From contig NZ_CP013363.1 of assembly GCF_001718315.1 (NCBI RefSeq), positions 620,001 through 684,000 on the forward strand: DNA of 64,000 nucleotides, written 5' to 3'. This stretch comes from Burkholderia diffusa (GTDB lineage Bacteria > Pseudomonadota > Gammaproteobacteria > Burkholderiales > Burkholderiaceae). Shown here one piece after another: positions 1-11,275 of this stretch (positions are counted from its first letter, which is position 1; every line of letters begins with the position of its first letter). Under the pieces are notes generated by a model, which searched no databases, was not told where the DNA came from, and was given only the letters and a program-made list of their open reading frames with translations. The position numbers were made by a program, and so were the translations under genes.

Positions 1-1620
<1,620 letters not shown>

Positions 1621-1640
1621 TTTCCAGCGTCCTACTTGCG

Positions 1641-1685
1641 AACGCCGCCGGTATCCGCGTGATGCCGGTGGCGTTTGTCCTCTTT
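1641..1685 (+). terminator. Intrinsic terminator of rpoD
   Basis: Arms 1641-1654 and 1662-1675 form a 14-bp stem with two G-U wobbles and a 7-nt loop. A pyrimidine-rich TGTCCTCTTT follows. It lies 20 nt after the rpoD stop. Confidence 0.75.
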
Positions 1686-1696
1686 GGCGTCTTTGT

Positions 1697-1705
1697 TGTT
1701 ACAAT
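1697..1705 (+). promoter_or_regulatory. Possible extended -10 promoter for the tRNA gene
   Basis: TGTTACAAT matches the extended -10 pattern TGnTAnnnT. It lies 54 nt before the mature tRNA 5' end and after the rpoD terminator. No good -35 hexamer is visible at 17 bp, so this is only a candidate. Confidence 0.35.
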
Positions 1706-1758
1706 GCCGGCCCGGCTTCGTTGCCGGAGTGGCGTGTAGCACACGTTGCTTCTCGTCT

Positions 1759-1837
1759 GGGCCCCTAGCTCATGCTTGGTTAGAGCAGCGAACTCATAAT
1801 TCGTTGGTGCCGGGTTCGACTCCCGGGGGGCCCACCA
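1759..1837 (+). tRNA. tRNA with CAU anticodon, probably tRNA-Ile2 (or elongator tRNA-Met)
   Basis: A full cloverleaf can be drawn. The acceptor stem GGGCCCC pairs with GGGGCCC, the D-arm is GCTC/GAGC, and the anticodon stem GCGAA/TTCGT encloses loop CTCATAA. The T-arm is CCGGG-TTCGACT-CCCGG, and the discriminator A and CCA are encoded. CAU is shared by elongator Met and by Ile2, which becomes an AUA reader after lysidine modification by TilS. The acceptor stem and TTGGT variable-side sequence resemble E. coli ileX more than metT, so Ile2 is favoured by inference. It is not the initiator: the stem lacks the three G-C pairs above the anticodon loop. Confidence 0.93.
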
Positions 1838-1870
1838 GATTCGCTTCCAGGGTAATCCGGGGAAGTCTCG

Positions 1871-1908
1871 AAACCCGCGACGCCGCAAGGCTTCGCGGGT
1901 TTTTCTTT
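1871..1908 (+). terminator. Intrinsic terminator of the tRNA gene
   Basis: A perfect 10-bp stem (1871-1880 with 1893-1902) closes a 12-nt loop and runs into a T-rich tract ending near 1909. Confidence 0.85.
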
Positions 1909-2150
1909 TGTATGCTGCCTGAATGTGTCGCGCGTGTTGAGTGCGTTCACGCCGGCGTCGCGTGTCGCATCGCCGCCACCGGGAAAACGCGCGGGGCGTG
2001 CCGTCCCGCTATCAATCGAAGTATGCTGTAGCGCGGTCGGCGCGCACGATCGAGAATCGTCGAGCGCGCGAACCGCAGGCCAGCGCCGTGTTCCGTCCGG
2101 CAGCCACAACAAACACAACCAGACTTCGCCCGACGGTGGGGGCGGCCATC

Positions 2151-3701
2151 ATGATCATGTTGCGTTCGTGGAGTGCGATTCTGTCGTTGCTGATGCTTGC
2201 CGCGTGCGCGAGCCTGCCGCCGCAGACCGGTCGCGCGCCAACGCATGCATTCACCGATACCGAAACCACGCGCCTCGGCATCGCGTTCCGCCAACAGGCC
2301 GCCGCCCATCCGGGGCAGGACGCGTTTCACCTGCTGCGCGATCCCGTCGATGCACTCGATGCACGCGTGCTGCTCGCCGATCGCGCGGACCGCTCGCTGG
2401 ACCTTCAGTACTACATCTGGCACGACGACCTGACCGGACACGAGCTCGCGGACGCGATCATCCGTGCGGCCGATCGCGGGGTTCGTGTGCGTGCACTGCT
2501 CGACGATCTCGGGACGAACGCGGACGATCGCAAGCTGCTCGAGATCAGCTCGCATCCGAACATCGAGATCCGGCTCTTCAATCCGGTCGCCACGCGTCAC
2601 TTCAAGAAGATCGGCACGGTGCTCGAATTCTCGCGTGTGAACCGGCGCATGCACAACAAGGCGATGATCGCGGACAATCAGGCGGCGATCGTCGGCGGCC
2701 GTAATATCGGCGACGAGTATTTCGGTGCGTCTTCGATGCTGGAGTTCGGCGATCTCGATGTGGTCGTGCACGGCCCCGTCGTGCGCGACATCTCGACCGA
2801 ATTCGATACGTTCTGGAATTCGCCGTACGCGTATCCGATCGATGCGCTGGTCGGGCACGACGCCGCCCCGGACGGCCTTGACCGGGAGCGCGAACGGTTG
2901 CGCGATTACCTGCGCGCGATGGAGGACAATCCGTACGTGCTCGAAGCGCGACACAGGCTCGATCAGATCGTGCATGGCGATGGCACCGAGTTGTCCTGGG
3001 GGCAGGCGACGGTCCTGTACGACGATCCGGCGAAGATCGCGCGCTCGCCGAAGGACAGCGACGGGCACCTGATGCCCCAACTGCGCGCACTCGCACTGCG
3101 GCCGGAGCAAGAACTGCTGATCGTGTCGCCGTACTTCGTGCCGGGCAAGGACATGGTCGAACGGCTGCACGCGCTCACGGCACGCGGCGTGCGCGTAACG
3201 ATCCTGACCAACTCGCTCGCATCCACCGACGTCGCGGCCGTGCATGCCGGCTACCGGCGCTATCGGAGTGCGCTGCTGGAAGCCGGCGTGAGGCTTTACG
3301 AACGGCGGCCGTCAGGCGACAAGAGCATCTCGAAGCAGGTCATCATCGGCTCGTCGCGTGCTTCGCTACATGCGAAGACCTATGTGTTCGATCGCAAGAG
3401 CATTTTCATCGGTTCAATGAATCTCGATCCGCGCTCGTTGAACCTCAATACCGAGATCGGTGTTTACTGCGAGAGTCCCGCGATTGCGACGGAGGTCGCG
3501 ATGGACCTGGAGCCGCGCCTCGATCGAATCGCGTGGCGCGTCGAATCTAGGACCGACCCGACCGGGAAGACGCGGCTCAAGTGGATTCAGACTGACGCGG
3601 ACGGGAAAGTGACCGAGCTCGATCACGAACCCGAAGTTTCGGCGGCGCGGCGCATGGAAGTGTGGTTTCTCGGCTTGTTTCCGATCGAATCGCAGCTGTG
3701 A
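2151..3701 (+). CDS. Phospholipase D/cardiolipin synthase-family lipoprotein (ClsC/YmdC-like)
   Basis: From the ATG at 2151 the protein has 516 residues. It begins with a lipoprotein signal ending in the lipobox LAAC (LLMLAACAS), so it should be lipid-anchored and exported. The frame stays open upstream to 1941, but that part is arginine-rich and non-coding in character; ATG 2157 is an equally good start. Two HxK(x4)D phospholipase D motifs are present: HNKAMIADNQAAIVGGRN and HAKTYVFDRKSIFIGSMN. Two HKD motifs in one chain form a single active site with a phosphohistidine intermediate. E. coli ClsC (YmdC) makes cardiolipin from phosphatidylethanolamine and phosphatidylglycerol, but a partner like YmdB is absent here, so the exact reaction is open. 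Confidence 0.85.
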   Translation: MIMLRSWSAILSLLMLAACASLPPQTGRAPTHAFTDTETTRLGIAFRQQAAAHPGQDAFHLLRDPVDALDARVLLADRADRSLDLQYYIWHDDLTGHELADAIIRAADRGVRVRALLDDLGTNADDRKLLEISSHPNIEIRLFNPVATRHFKKIGTVLEFSRVNRRMHNKAMIADNQAAIVGGRNIGDEYFGASSMLEFGDLDVVVHGPVVRDISTEFDTFWNSPYAYPIDALVGHDAAPDGLDRERERLRDYLRAMEDNPYVLEARHRLDQIVHGDGTELSWGQATVLYDDPAKIARSPKDSDGHLMPQLRALALRPEQELLIVSPYFVPGKDMVERLHALTARGVRVTILTNSLASTDVAAVHAGYRRYRSALLEAGVRLYERRPSGDKSISKQVIIGSSRASLHAKTYVFDRKSIFIGSMNLDPRSLNLNTEIGVYCESPAIATEVAMDLEPRLDRIAWRVESRTDPTGKTRLKWIQTDADGKVTELDHEPEVSAARRMEVWFLGLFPIESQL

Positions 3702-3837
3702 TGCCGGCTTGCTCGCGGCTACCGTGTGCGCGTGTGCCGACGCACTGTCGATCTGGACGCGGTGCGCGCGGTGACGCTGATGCGGCTCCGGGCGCGCAAA
3801 ACGATCCGCACCCGGAACCGCGCCGCTCATTGCACGA

Positions 3838-5673
3838 TCAGCGCGCGAAATCAGACGTGCTCTGGATGAACGCGTTCAGCTTCGAGATGTTCACGCTGCC
3901 GAAGCCCGTCGTCGCGTCCCAGCCGGCCTTCGCCTTGTAACCGTACGTGCCGCTGCCGTTGTTGCCGGACGTCACGTCGTGCACCAGCGCCGCATTGCTC
4001 GGGAAGTACTTGTAGATGCTCGACGCCGGGAAGCCGAGCGCGTTGTTGTTGGCCGATTGCAGTCGCGCCCAGATGCCGGTGAAGATCGGCGCGGCGAGGC
4101 TCGTGCCGCCTTCGTTGTTCAGGTAGCCCGAGCCCCACAGCGTGTCGGACGTCTGGCCGTTCACCACGAGGATCGCGCCGGTGCGCAAGTCGGCGTCGAA
4201 GCCGACGTCCGGCAGCGCGCGCTTGGTCGACCCGGTGAGGCTGGACGATTGCCACGACGGCGCGGCTTCGTACTTGCTGTAGCCGCCGCCCGTCGACCAC
4301 ACGGTGCCTGGCTGCCAGCTCGGATCGTTCCACACGATCTCGCTGTTGTACGCGTTGGTCGACGTATTGGTGAACAGCGTCGTGCCGCCCACCGCGATCA
4401 CGTACGGCGACGTCGCGGGCTCGCTCACCGTGTAGGTCGAGCGCGACGGCGTGCCGCTCGCGCATTCGTACGCGCCGTGGTCGCCGGCCGATACGGAGAA
4501 AGTCTGCCCTTGCGCGACGGCCTGCTTGAAGATGGTGTCGTCGGTCGCCTGCGAGCCGGTGCTGTACGCGGACGATTCGCACACGCCGAGCGACACGTTG
4601 ATGACCTTCGCGACGTTGTCGCTCACCGCCTTGTTGTACGCGGCGGTGATCGCCGTGAGCGTCATCGACGGTGCCACGTAGAACACGACCTGCTTCACGC
4701 TGCCGCCGGCGGCGCCGACGATCGACTGGCTGTCGAGGTTCCACTCGACGGTGCCGGATGTATCGGTGTACGAACTGCCTGACGGACCCGTCTGCACGAC
4801 ACTGCTGCTGATCGTGCCGAGACCGTTGTTCGCGGCGAACGTGTTGAGGTCGTTGACCGTCTGCGACAGGTCGCCTTCGGAGATGATGCCGACGGTGGTC
4901 TGCGAGGCCGTCGGCGTGCCGTCGCCGCCGTAGAGCGACGAGAATTCCGTCGGGTAGTGCGGCACCGCGGATGCGCCTGCCGGGATCGTCAGGTTGCTGG
5001 TGTTGCCTTGTGGCTGGCTGCCCGCGCCGGTATGCATGAGCTCGACGTTCTGCAGGCCCAGCACGGCGCCGACGATGCCGCCGATCGCGTTCGGCACCTG
5101 CGCGGCATCGGTGTTTGCATAGACGCTGCGGCCGTTGCGGGTGAAGCGCTTGAGCGTCGTGCGGAACGCCGATTTGACCGTTGCCGCGGTGCCCGACGCG
5201 GACACGAGCAGGCGGTTCGGCGCGACCACGATGTTGACGAAGCCGGCCTGGCGCAGGTGCGCGACGACGGAGGCGACCTGCTGGTCGGTCGGCGCGTATT
5301 GCGCGGCAAACTGGGCCGACGTGAGGAACTGCTTGTAGTGCGGCGAGCCGGGGGTATGCAGGTCGTGCAGGTAATGGTCGAGTTGCGCTTCGTTGCGCAG
5401 GTTCAACCCGAGCACGATGTCGATGGATTCGCCGGGCGCCATCTCGGTGGCAGCCGCGGCAGCGGCGGCAGTGCTGGCTGCCGGCGCAACGGCGGTACCG
5501 CTGCTTTCACCCTGCTGGACGAGCGGAAGGAATCCCTTGGTGCGCGTTTCGGTCCAGCCGGCGGCCGGTGCGGCATGGACGGCCGTCATGCCGAACGAAG
5601 CGGCCGCTGCTGCGGCGAAGGCGAGCTTGACGATGCGGATGTGTTTTTGTTTCTTGTCTGCAACCTGATTCAT
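3838..5673 (-). CDS. Secreted serine-carboxyl protease, sedolisin/kumamolisin family S53 (first copy)
   Basis: The 611-residue preproprotein has a signal peptide (about residues 1-35) and a pro-kumamolisin activation domain (about 45-215). The subtilisin-fold catalytic domain follows. Catalytic residues are visible: Glu310 and Asp314 in VEWNLDSQSIVG, oxyanion Asp398 in SAGDHG, and nucleophile Ser525 in GGTSLAAP. The C-terminal calcium site (DVTSGNNG, then AGWDATTGFGS) is intact. These enzymes mature by self-cleavage at acidic pH and act outside the cell. An alanine-rich linker (about 60-77) lies inside the propeptide. A second S53 gene lies at 30978. It converges with the phospholipase D gene, with no obvious terminator between them. 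Confidence 0.93.
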   Translation of the reverse strand: MNQVADKKQKHIRIVKLAFAAAAAASFGMTAVHAAPAAGWTETRTKGFLPLVQQGESSGTAVAPAASTAAAAAAATEMAPGESIDIVLGLNLRNEAQLDHYLHDLHTPGSPHYKQFLTSAQFAAQYAPTDQQVASVVAHLRQAGFVNIVVAPNRLLVSASGTAATVKSAFRTTLKRFTRNGRSVYANTDAAQVPNAIGGIVGAVLGLQNVELMHTGAGSQPQGNTSNLTIPAGASAVPHYPTEFSSLYGGDGTPTASQTTVGIISEGDLSQTVNDLNTFAANNGLGTISSSVVQTGPSGSSYTDTSGTVEWNLDSQSIVGAAGGSVKQVVFYVAPSMTLTAITAAYNKAVSDNVAKVINVSLGVCESSAYSTGSQATDDTIFKQAVAQGQTFSVSAGDHGAYECASGTPSRSTYTVSEPATSPYVIAVGGTTLFTNTSTNAYNSEIVWNDPSWQPGTVWSTGGGYSKYEAAPSWQSSSLTGSTKRALPDVGFDADLRTGAILVVNGQTSDTLWGSGYLNNEGGTSLAAPIFTGIWARLQSANNNALGFPASSIYKYFPSNAALVHDVTSGNNGSGTYGYKAKAGWDATTGFGSVNISKLNAFIQSTSDFAR

Positions 5674-6547
5674 TTTGAATTACCCCTCCGGTTGAACATC
5701 GAACTGCACGGACAACAACGGTCGACGGCGGTGCGGATCGTGCGCCGCCGATATCCGTCGCGCTCACGCGGATGGCGCGGACGCGACGGGGCCTTTCGCC
5801 CGACCGGGAAGGTGGTGATCCTCCGGGGGCGAAATGTTGGAATGCTCGGTAAAGGAGGCGCTGCGAATCGGCCGCGCCTGCAGGCCTGATGCAGGCGGGA
5901 TGGCTAGAGCAACAGTTTCGGTGTCCTGCTCATCTGATTCGGTCCTCCGGCCTGCTGCCGGACGGCAGCTGCCCAATGAGTGCATCGGGATGTTGCATGC
6001 GCCAACGGGGGAAGCGACGGTCGGCGGCGAGAACTTCGGTATGGCAGAAACGAGATGCGTCGAGCAGGAACGATTGCGTGCGTTGCAATTCGTCGGATTG
6101 CTTGCATCGGACGGTATCAAGAACGAAAGTTCGGTGTCAAACTTTTTCTGATTATATGAAACAAAGTTAAATGCAATAAGATGAAATATTTTTGAAAAGT
6201 CAGAAGGTGTTTTGTAATAGTCAACCCGGAAACCGGGTGCAATCGCGGCTTCGTCCGCCGGATAATTCGCGATTCGATTCGTAATAAACGAACCATATTC
6301 GAGAAATCATTCGAATCTCCCGCCCCCGTCTTTCATCGTGGCGCGCCGGTTTCGACGCGCGCCAGACGCGTCGGCGAATCGACCTGATCCGATCGACGAT
6401 GCGCGAAGCCGGACGGGCCGGCGAACGCGGCGAAGCGCGTTCAGCGCGCGAAGAAAACCGCCGTGCGTTGAGCGCGGCTGTCTGTTGTTCGATGGCGGGG
6501 CTCGGCGCGACGCGACGCGCGGTGGCCGGCCAGCGGCATCCGCACGA
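5674..6547. other. Gene-free stretch upstream of the S53 protease, with an AT-rich block
   Basis: No open frame here looks protein-coding. The notable part is 6130-6320, which is clearly AT-rich against a very GC-rich background. It may hold the distal promoter region of the protease, which is transcribed leftward from 5673. A small hairpin (ACCCGG-AAA-CCGGGT) lies near 6223-6237. A frame at 5834-6151 was considered and not called. Confidence 0.5.
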
Positions 6548-8986
6548 TCAGTCGGGCTTGCGGTCCGGTGCAGCGGGTGGTGGCGGCTCGGCGGCCGGCG
6601 TGCCGACGGCATGGCCGTCGCTGTTCCCGGGCGCCACGGGTCGCGAACCATCGTCATACGCGACGAGGCTGCGCTGCGGATTCGCGATCCGGATTCCGCG
6701 CTCGCGGAACAGCACCGCGATACGCCGGTTGAATTCGCGCTGCACGCCCCAGCGTGCCGAGTCCTTGCACTGGATCTGTCCGGCCAGCGCGATCGTCGCG
6801 CCGTCGACCTGGTCGATGCCCCAGTAGCTGAAATCCGACAGGATGCCGTCCTTGTAATTCGGATCGTCGCGCAATGCGGCGCCGATCTCCTTCAGCGTCG
6901 CGATCGCGAGATCGATGTCCTGGCCGTATGCGATGCTGACCTTGACGGCGGCGTTGCCGAGCCCGCGATTCGTGTTGTTGACGGTCGTCACCGAGCTGAA
7001 CGGGATCGTGTACAGCGACCCGTCGCCCGCGCGAAGCCGCACGGTGCGGATCGACAGGTATTCGACCGTGCCGGACACGCCGGCGAGCGTGACCCAGTCG
7101 CCCACCTGCATCGCATTCTCCATCAGCAGGAAGATCCCCGTGATGAAATCCTGCACGAGCTTCTGCGAGCCGAAGCCGAGCGCGACGCCGAAGATGCTGG
7201 CGCCGGCGAGCAGTGGACCGATGTTCACGCCGATTTCGCTGAGGCCCGTCAGTACGACGACGAGCGCGATCATGATGAACAGCAGCGAACGCAGCATCGG
7301 CAGCAGCGTGCGCAGCCGCGCCGCGCGCACGAGGTTGCCTTCGCGCGTCCACTGCTGCAGGCGGCGCTCGATCGCAATGTTCGCGGCTTCCCATACGATC
7401 AGCGCGACGACGGCCGCGATCGCGATCGTGATCAGCGCCGACGCGAGCCGATGGCCGATCGTACCGGTCTGAAACGCGTGGAAGATCGGCACGCCCCAGA
7501 TCTGCAACAGCAGCACGACGGTCACGACGGCGATCGCCGCCGACACGATCTGGCGCACCAGCGGGTAGTAGCGGTACGCGTGCAGGTGGACCAGCGTGCG
7601 ATCGTCGTCGCGGCGCTGGAACAGTCGCGCGAGCGCGCCGAACACCACGATCGACACGATGCGCATGCCGATCATCACGGCGATCGAGCGGCCGCCGAGC
7701 GTGATCAGCACGCGGTAGCCGTTATGGACGTCGAGCGCCCACACGAACCACAGCGCCATCACGACGAACACCGACACGGGCGCCCACGCGTCGGCGAGCG
7801 CGTTGCCGACCATCGCAAAGGCCGGCCGATCGTCGCCGGCCGCGCGGATGCGCGCGGCGACCGGCTGGCGGCACCGGAGAATCAACGCCGAGACCATCAA
7901 GTGGCCGACGAGCGCGACGGCCTTCAGCAACGCGACGTGACCGGCGTCGCTGAGGCCGAAGCTCGCGGCGATCTCGACCGCGGCCGTGCAGACGCCGACG
8001 ACGATCACGATCCGGGCGATCGAGCGCTGCGCGATCGCGGCCCACGCATCGCTGACGTGCAGGAGCCGCAACTGCCGCGCATCGGGCTGGAAGAACAGCC
8101 GGCTGACGATCGTCACGAGGCGGCAGATCACGTAGATGTCGATCAGCGATTCGAGTGCGGATTCGGTCGGCGTGCCGGCGCCGTCGAGCACCGACATCGT
8201 CAGGCTCGCGACGCCGACGAACACCAGCAGCGGCACCACGCGCAGCGCGAGGCTGACCAGCGCGCGCGGCATCCGGCGCAGCAGCGTGGTGTGGCGCCGC
8301 GCATGGCCGCGGCCTTGCGCCGACGTATCGGGCGCGGCGGTGCTGGCGGTGCTGGCGTCGGCCGACGCCGATGCTGATGCCTCGGGGTCGTCCGGCCCGG
8401 CTGGCTCGGGCTCGGCCCGGCGCGACGATTCGGCACGACGCGTGCTCAGGGCGGCCAGCGCGCGTCGCAGCAGCCGCTTCGCGAACCATTCGATGATGAA
8501 CGCGGGCGCGAGCACGGCGAGGATGACCAGGATCGCGCGCGTGAGATCCGCGCGTTCGTCTGCGCGTACCAGCCGCTCATGCCACCAGACGCCGACCGAG
8601 CCGACATCAAGCAGTGAGCGCAGCGATTCGTTCAGCGCGCCGCCGATTTCGCCGGCCCAGCGTGCTCCCTGCCGGACGAGCATCGACGCGAGCCCGTTCG
8701 TTGTGAGCGTGGCGGTGGCGGCCGACGCCGCGCTGGCCGGTGCCGCGGCGCTCGCTGGAAGCGTGGGCGTGCTGAGCACGCCGACGGCGGCGATCGCGCG
8801 CAACGTCGTTTCGACCTGTTCGCGCTCGCGCGGATTTTGCAGGACGGAAAGGGCCTGCTGCGCCTGTTGCGGCGTCAGTGCCGGCGCGGCGCCGGAGGCG
8901 GCCGATGCGGCAGCTGGTGCAGGGGCAGCCGCGTGGGCGATCGATACGACGGCGGCGAGCAGCCAGCCGAGCAGGAAGTGTCGCAT
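6548..8986 (-). CDS. Large MscS-family mechanosensitive channel (YbiO-like architecture)
   Basis: The 812-residue protein starts at the ATG at 8986, which opens a clean signal peptide (MRHFLLGWLLAAVVSIAHA). An upstream in-frame ATG at 9103 would put 39 non-signal residues in front. A periplasmic N-terminal region and many membrane segments lead to the MscS core at about residues 540-740. There the pore helix (LLAGASIFGVALGFGSQKLV) precedes FITGIFLLMENAMQVGDWV, and the beta domain contains NTNRG. Such channels release solutes on osmotic downshock. A linker rich in Ala, Ser and Pro near residues 185-235 is low complexity. It is likely monocistronic; no partner gene is apparent. Confidence 0.9.
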   Translation of the reverse strand: MRHFLLGWLLAAVVSIAHAAAPAPAAASAASGAAPALTPQQAQQALSVLQNPREREQVETTLRAIAAVGVLSTPTLPASAAAPASAASAATATLTTNGLASMLVRQGARWAGEIGGALNESLRSLLDVGSVGVWWHERLVRADERADLTRAILVILAVLAPAFIIEWFAKRLLRRALAALSTRRAESSRRAEPEPAGPDDPEASASASADASTASTAAPDTSAQGRGHARRHTTLLRRMPRALVSLALRVVPLLVFVGVASLTMSVLDGAGTPTESALESLIDIYVICRLVTIVSRLFFQPDARQLRLLHVSDAWAAIAQRSIARIVIVVGVCTAAVEIAASFGLSDAGHVALLKAVALVGHLMVSALILRCRQPVAARIRAAGDDRPAFAMVGNALADAWAPVSVFVVMALWFVWALDVHNGYRVLITLGGRSIAVMIGMRIVSIVVFGALARLFQRRDDDRTLVHLHAYRYYPLVRQIVSAAIAVVTVVLLLQIWGVPIFHAFQTGTIGHRLASALITIAIAAVVALIVWEAANIAIERRLQQWTREGNLVRAARLRTLLPMLRSLLFIMIALVVVLTGLSEIGVNIGPLLAGASIFGVALGFGSQKLVQDFITGIFLLMENAMQVGDWVTLAGVSGTVEYLSIRTVRLRAGDGSLYTIPFSSVTTVNNTNRGLGNAAVKVSIAYGQDIDLAIATLKEIGAALRDDPNYKDGILSDFSYWGIDQVDGATIALAGQIQCKDSARWGVQREFNRRIAVLFRERGIRIANPQRSLVAYDDGSRPVAPGNSDGHAVGTPAAEPPPPAAPDRKPD

Positions 8987-9233
8987 GAGTAGGCATGCGG
9001 GCGCGCATCGAAATGTGGCCCGCCGGTCTGGACGATGGACGGAAGTTAACATGATCGCGAACGGACCCGAATAGTTCCGTGGACAAATATTCGAACCGGG
9101 CATGCTGGGCGGCGCGGCCTGTGTCGCGTGGCAGCGACGGCCAGACTAGGAACGAAACGTGCTAGCCGGCACACACGATTCGGTGTAAACGGCGATTGCG
9201 GCTACATGCGTAAAACTCTGGATTCCTGATGAA

Positions 9234-10199
9234 TCAGCGCTGCTCGTCGTGAAAGACCGGCAGCACGTGCTCCGCGATTTCCTCGATGATCTCGCGCACG
9301 GGCCGGTCCGAGCCGGGATTCAGCGTGACGTGGTGCGTGCCGGCTGCGCGCATGGCCTGCAGGATGCCGACCAACGCGTTGCGTCCGGTCGCGTAGCCGA
9401 GCGGCAGCGCGCGGGCCGGCGCATCGCGATTCGCATCGAGATCGAGCCGCATCGACACGCCGAACGCGCGAAAGCACGGTTGTGCGAGCCGCTCGACGGC
9501 CGCGCGCCACATCGAATAACGCGCGCGCTGCGTGTCAGGATCGCGGTGGTACGTCATCCAGCCGATCGCGTTCCGTGCAATCCAGTCGACGCTCTGCCCG
9601 CCGGAGCCGACCGCGAGCATCGGCACCGCGGCATCGCTTCCCGGCAGCAGCGTGAAGTCCGGCGCGTCGGGCGGCGTTTCGTCGGGCAGCACACGGGACG
9701 GCACGCCGAGCGCGGCCGCGACGACATCCCAATGACGTCGATACCGGACGCGCCGCGTTTCCGCATCGACGCCGAACGCCGCATATTCGGGCGGCCGGTC
9801 GCCGGAACCGAGGCCGAGGATGAAGCGTCCGCCGGACAGCGTCGCGACCGACAGCGCGCCTTTCGCGATATGCAGCGGATGACGCAGCGGCAGCACGATC
9901 GCGCCGCTGGCGAGCGCGATACGGCGCGTGCGCGACGCGAGCGCACCGAGCAACACCCACGGATCGAGGTGTCCGACCGGGTCCGGATAGTCGGCACTGT
10001 TCAGCGGGACGTCGCGAATCCACAGTGCGCGAAAGCCGAGCGAATCTGCCAGCGCCGCGAGTTCGAGCTGCTCGTTGAAATCGGCGATGGTCCGGCCGCT
10101 GCGCAGCAGCGGCAGCGTCAGACCGATCGACAGCCGCTCGGCCGAGAAGACGCGTTGCGCGACGTCGGCGCGGCCGGAAGCGGGCAGGGGCATGTCCAT
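9234..10199 (-). CDS. LLM-class (luciferase-like) flavin oxidoreductase
   Basis: The 321-residue protein has the (beta/alpha)8 bacterial luciferase-like fold signature: SIGLTLPLLRSG at the start, ADSLGFRALWIRDVP, then the substrate/flavin segment IVLPLRHPLHIAKGALSVATLSGGRFILGLGSGDRPPEYAAFG. These features fit the BA3436-type LLM subfamily. The family uses reduced FMN or F420; Burkholderia normally uses FMN. The substrate cannot be read from sequence. ATG at 10199 or 10193 are both plausible starts. It has no operon partner. Confidence 0.85.
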   Translation of the reverse strand: MDMPLPASGRADVAQRVFSAERLSIGLTLPLLRSGRTIADFNEQLELAALADSLGFRALWIRDVPLNSADYPDPVGHLDPWVLLGALASRTRRIALASGAIVLPLRHPLHIAKGALSVATLSGGRFILGLGSGDRPPEYAAFGVDAETRRVRYRRHWDVVAAALGVPSRVLPDETPPDAPDFTLLPGSDAAVPMLAVGSGGQSVDWIARNAIGWMTYHRDPDTQRARYSMWRAAVERLAQPCFRAFGVSMRLDLDANRDAPARALPLGYATGRNALVGILQAMRAAGTHHVTLNPGSDRPVREIIEEIAEHVLPVFHDEQR

Positions 10200-11206
10200 T
10201 CCTTGAAGACGCGACGAAGCGGGCGCGCTTCGTGCGGTGTTTGCATGCTAACGCGTTTGCGCGACGCCTGCGACGCGCGGCGAGCGATACACGGCGGAAT
10301 CGGCGCGGGCGCGGTTCCGGCATGCTTGGGATGGTCGAGCGCGACGGTTGCCGCGTCGATGCCGCCGAACGACGCGTGAAAGTGGTCGAAGCCGGTCGTC
10401 GGCCGCATTCGGATCACGCCGCCGGCAGCCAGGACGCGCTCATGTTCGACGTGCACGTTCGCTCACGCATGCGCGACCAGGGGCAGGGCGATTGCAAGCA
10501 TATCGTCGTCGTCCTGCAGCTCCGAACGTCTCGCCGGCACACCCATTACATTCCTGCAACACTGGCGCCGCGCTTGTCCGCGCGAACGCGCTGGCCGTTT
10601 CCGATCGTTTCACTTTCGAAACGTTCACGCATTTCTGTCGCCGCCCGATCTGCATCAGGGTCACTTCACCGGCCGCGAGGCCTTGCGCCGCGAAGCATGG
10701 TGCGCTCCTTGCATATCTGTATGCGCCGTGAGCGCGATTGCCGGCGCAGTAGGGCCCGGCTGTCGCTTCAGTGGGTCGACGCCTAAAAGACGGGGACAAG
10801 AGAATGAGAACAGACCGAATCGCAACGTGTCGTGTTGCAAACATGAATCGCCGACCTGCCCGTGAATTCGCTTCGCCGTTGATTGCGGTGACATGAGCGT
10901 GCGGCTTTTCGTTTCATCCGAACAATTCGGGTTCGTTCCGAACGACGACGTGCAGGCGTGACGCACGAGGCCGACCGGTGCCAGTCGGCCGTCGGGGAAC
11001 CGCCCGTGCACGCAGATGGGCAATCATGAGTTCCGGATCGTCATGCCGGCGCGCGAAACGCACGCGTGCCGCGCGCAACGCATGCGTGCGCATGCCGCAC
11101 GCGGTGCCGCGCGGCGATCCGCCCAACATCAGGAAATAGAAGGTGTAGTCCAGGGGAAAGGTCCGCCGGCCGCGCCGCGGTGGATCCGACGACATTGTGC
11201 TGTCAG

Positions 11207-11275
11207 TTGATCCACTACCCCGATGGATCAATTGTTGAAGCGCCCATCGCCATGTGGTCGATGGGCGTCTTTTTT
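11207..11275 (+). ncRNA. Candidate small RNA 3' end: hairpin plus intrinsic terminator
   Basis: An 8-bp perfect hairpin (TTGATCCA at 11207-11214 with TGGATCAA at 11224-11231, C-rich loop CTACCCCGA) is followed 9 nt later by a strong rho-independent terminator. No protein-coding gene ends just upstream, so the terminator must belong to something else. A short transcript is the simplest reading. The 5' end is not determinable here, and no known RNA family was recognised. Confidence 0.35.
11241..11275 (+). terminator. Orphan intrinsic terminator upstream of the sirtuin gene
   Basis: CGCCCATCG (11241-11249) pairs perfectly with CGATGGGCG (11259-11267) across a 9-nt loop, followed by TCTTTTTT. 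It lies 110 nt before the sirtuin start and ends no visible gene. Confidence 0.8.

Noticed and set aside
1947..3245. A 432-codon minus-strand frame under the phospholipase D gene
   Set aside because: No ribosome site or family; the plus strand has both HKD motifs.
5834..6151. A 105-codon plus-strand frame in the gap above the first S53 gene
   Set aside because: No ribosome site, no signal or domain, and it runs into the AT-rich block with a change in composition.
6338..8377. A long plus-strand frame opposite the MscS gene
   Set aside because: Arg/Asp/His-rich composition typical of antisense frames; the minus strand has complete MscS motifs.
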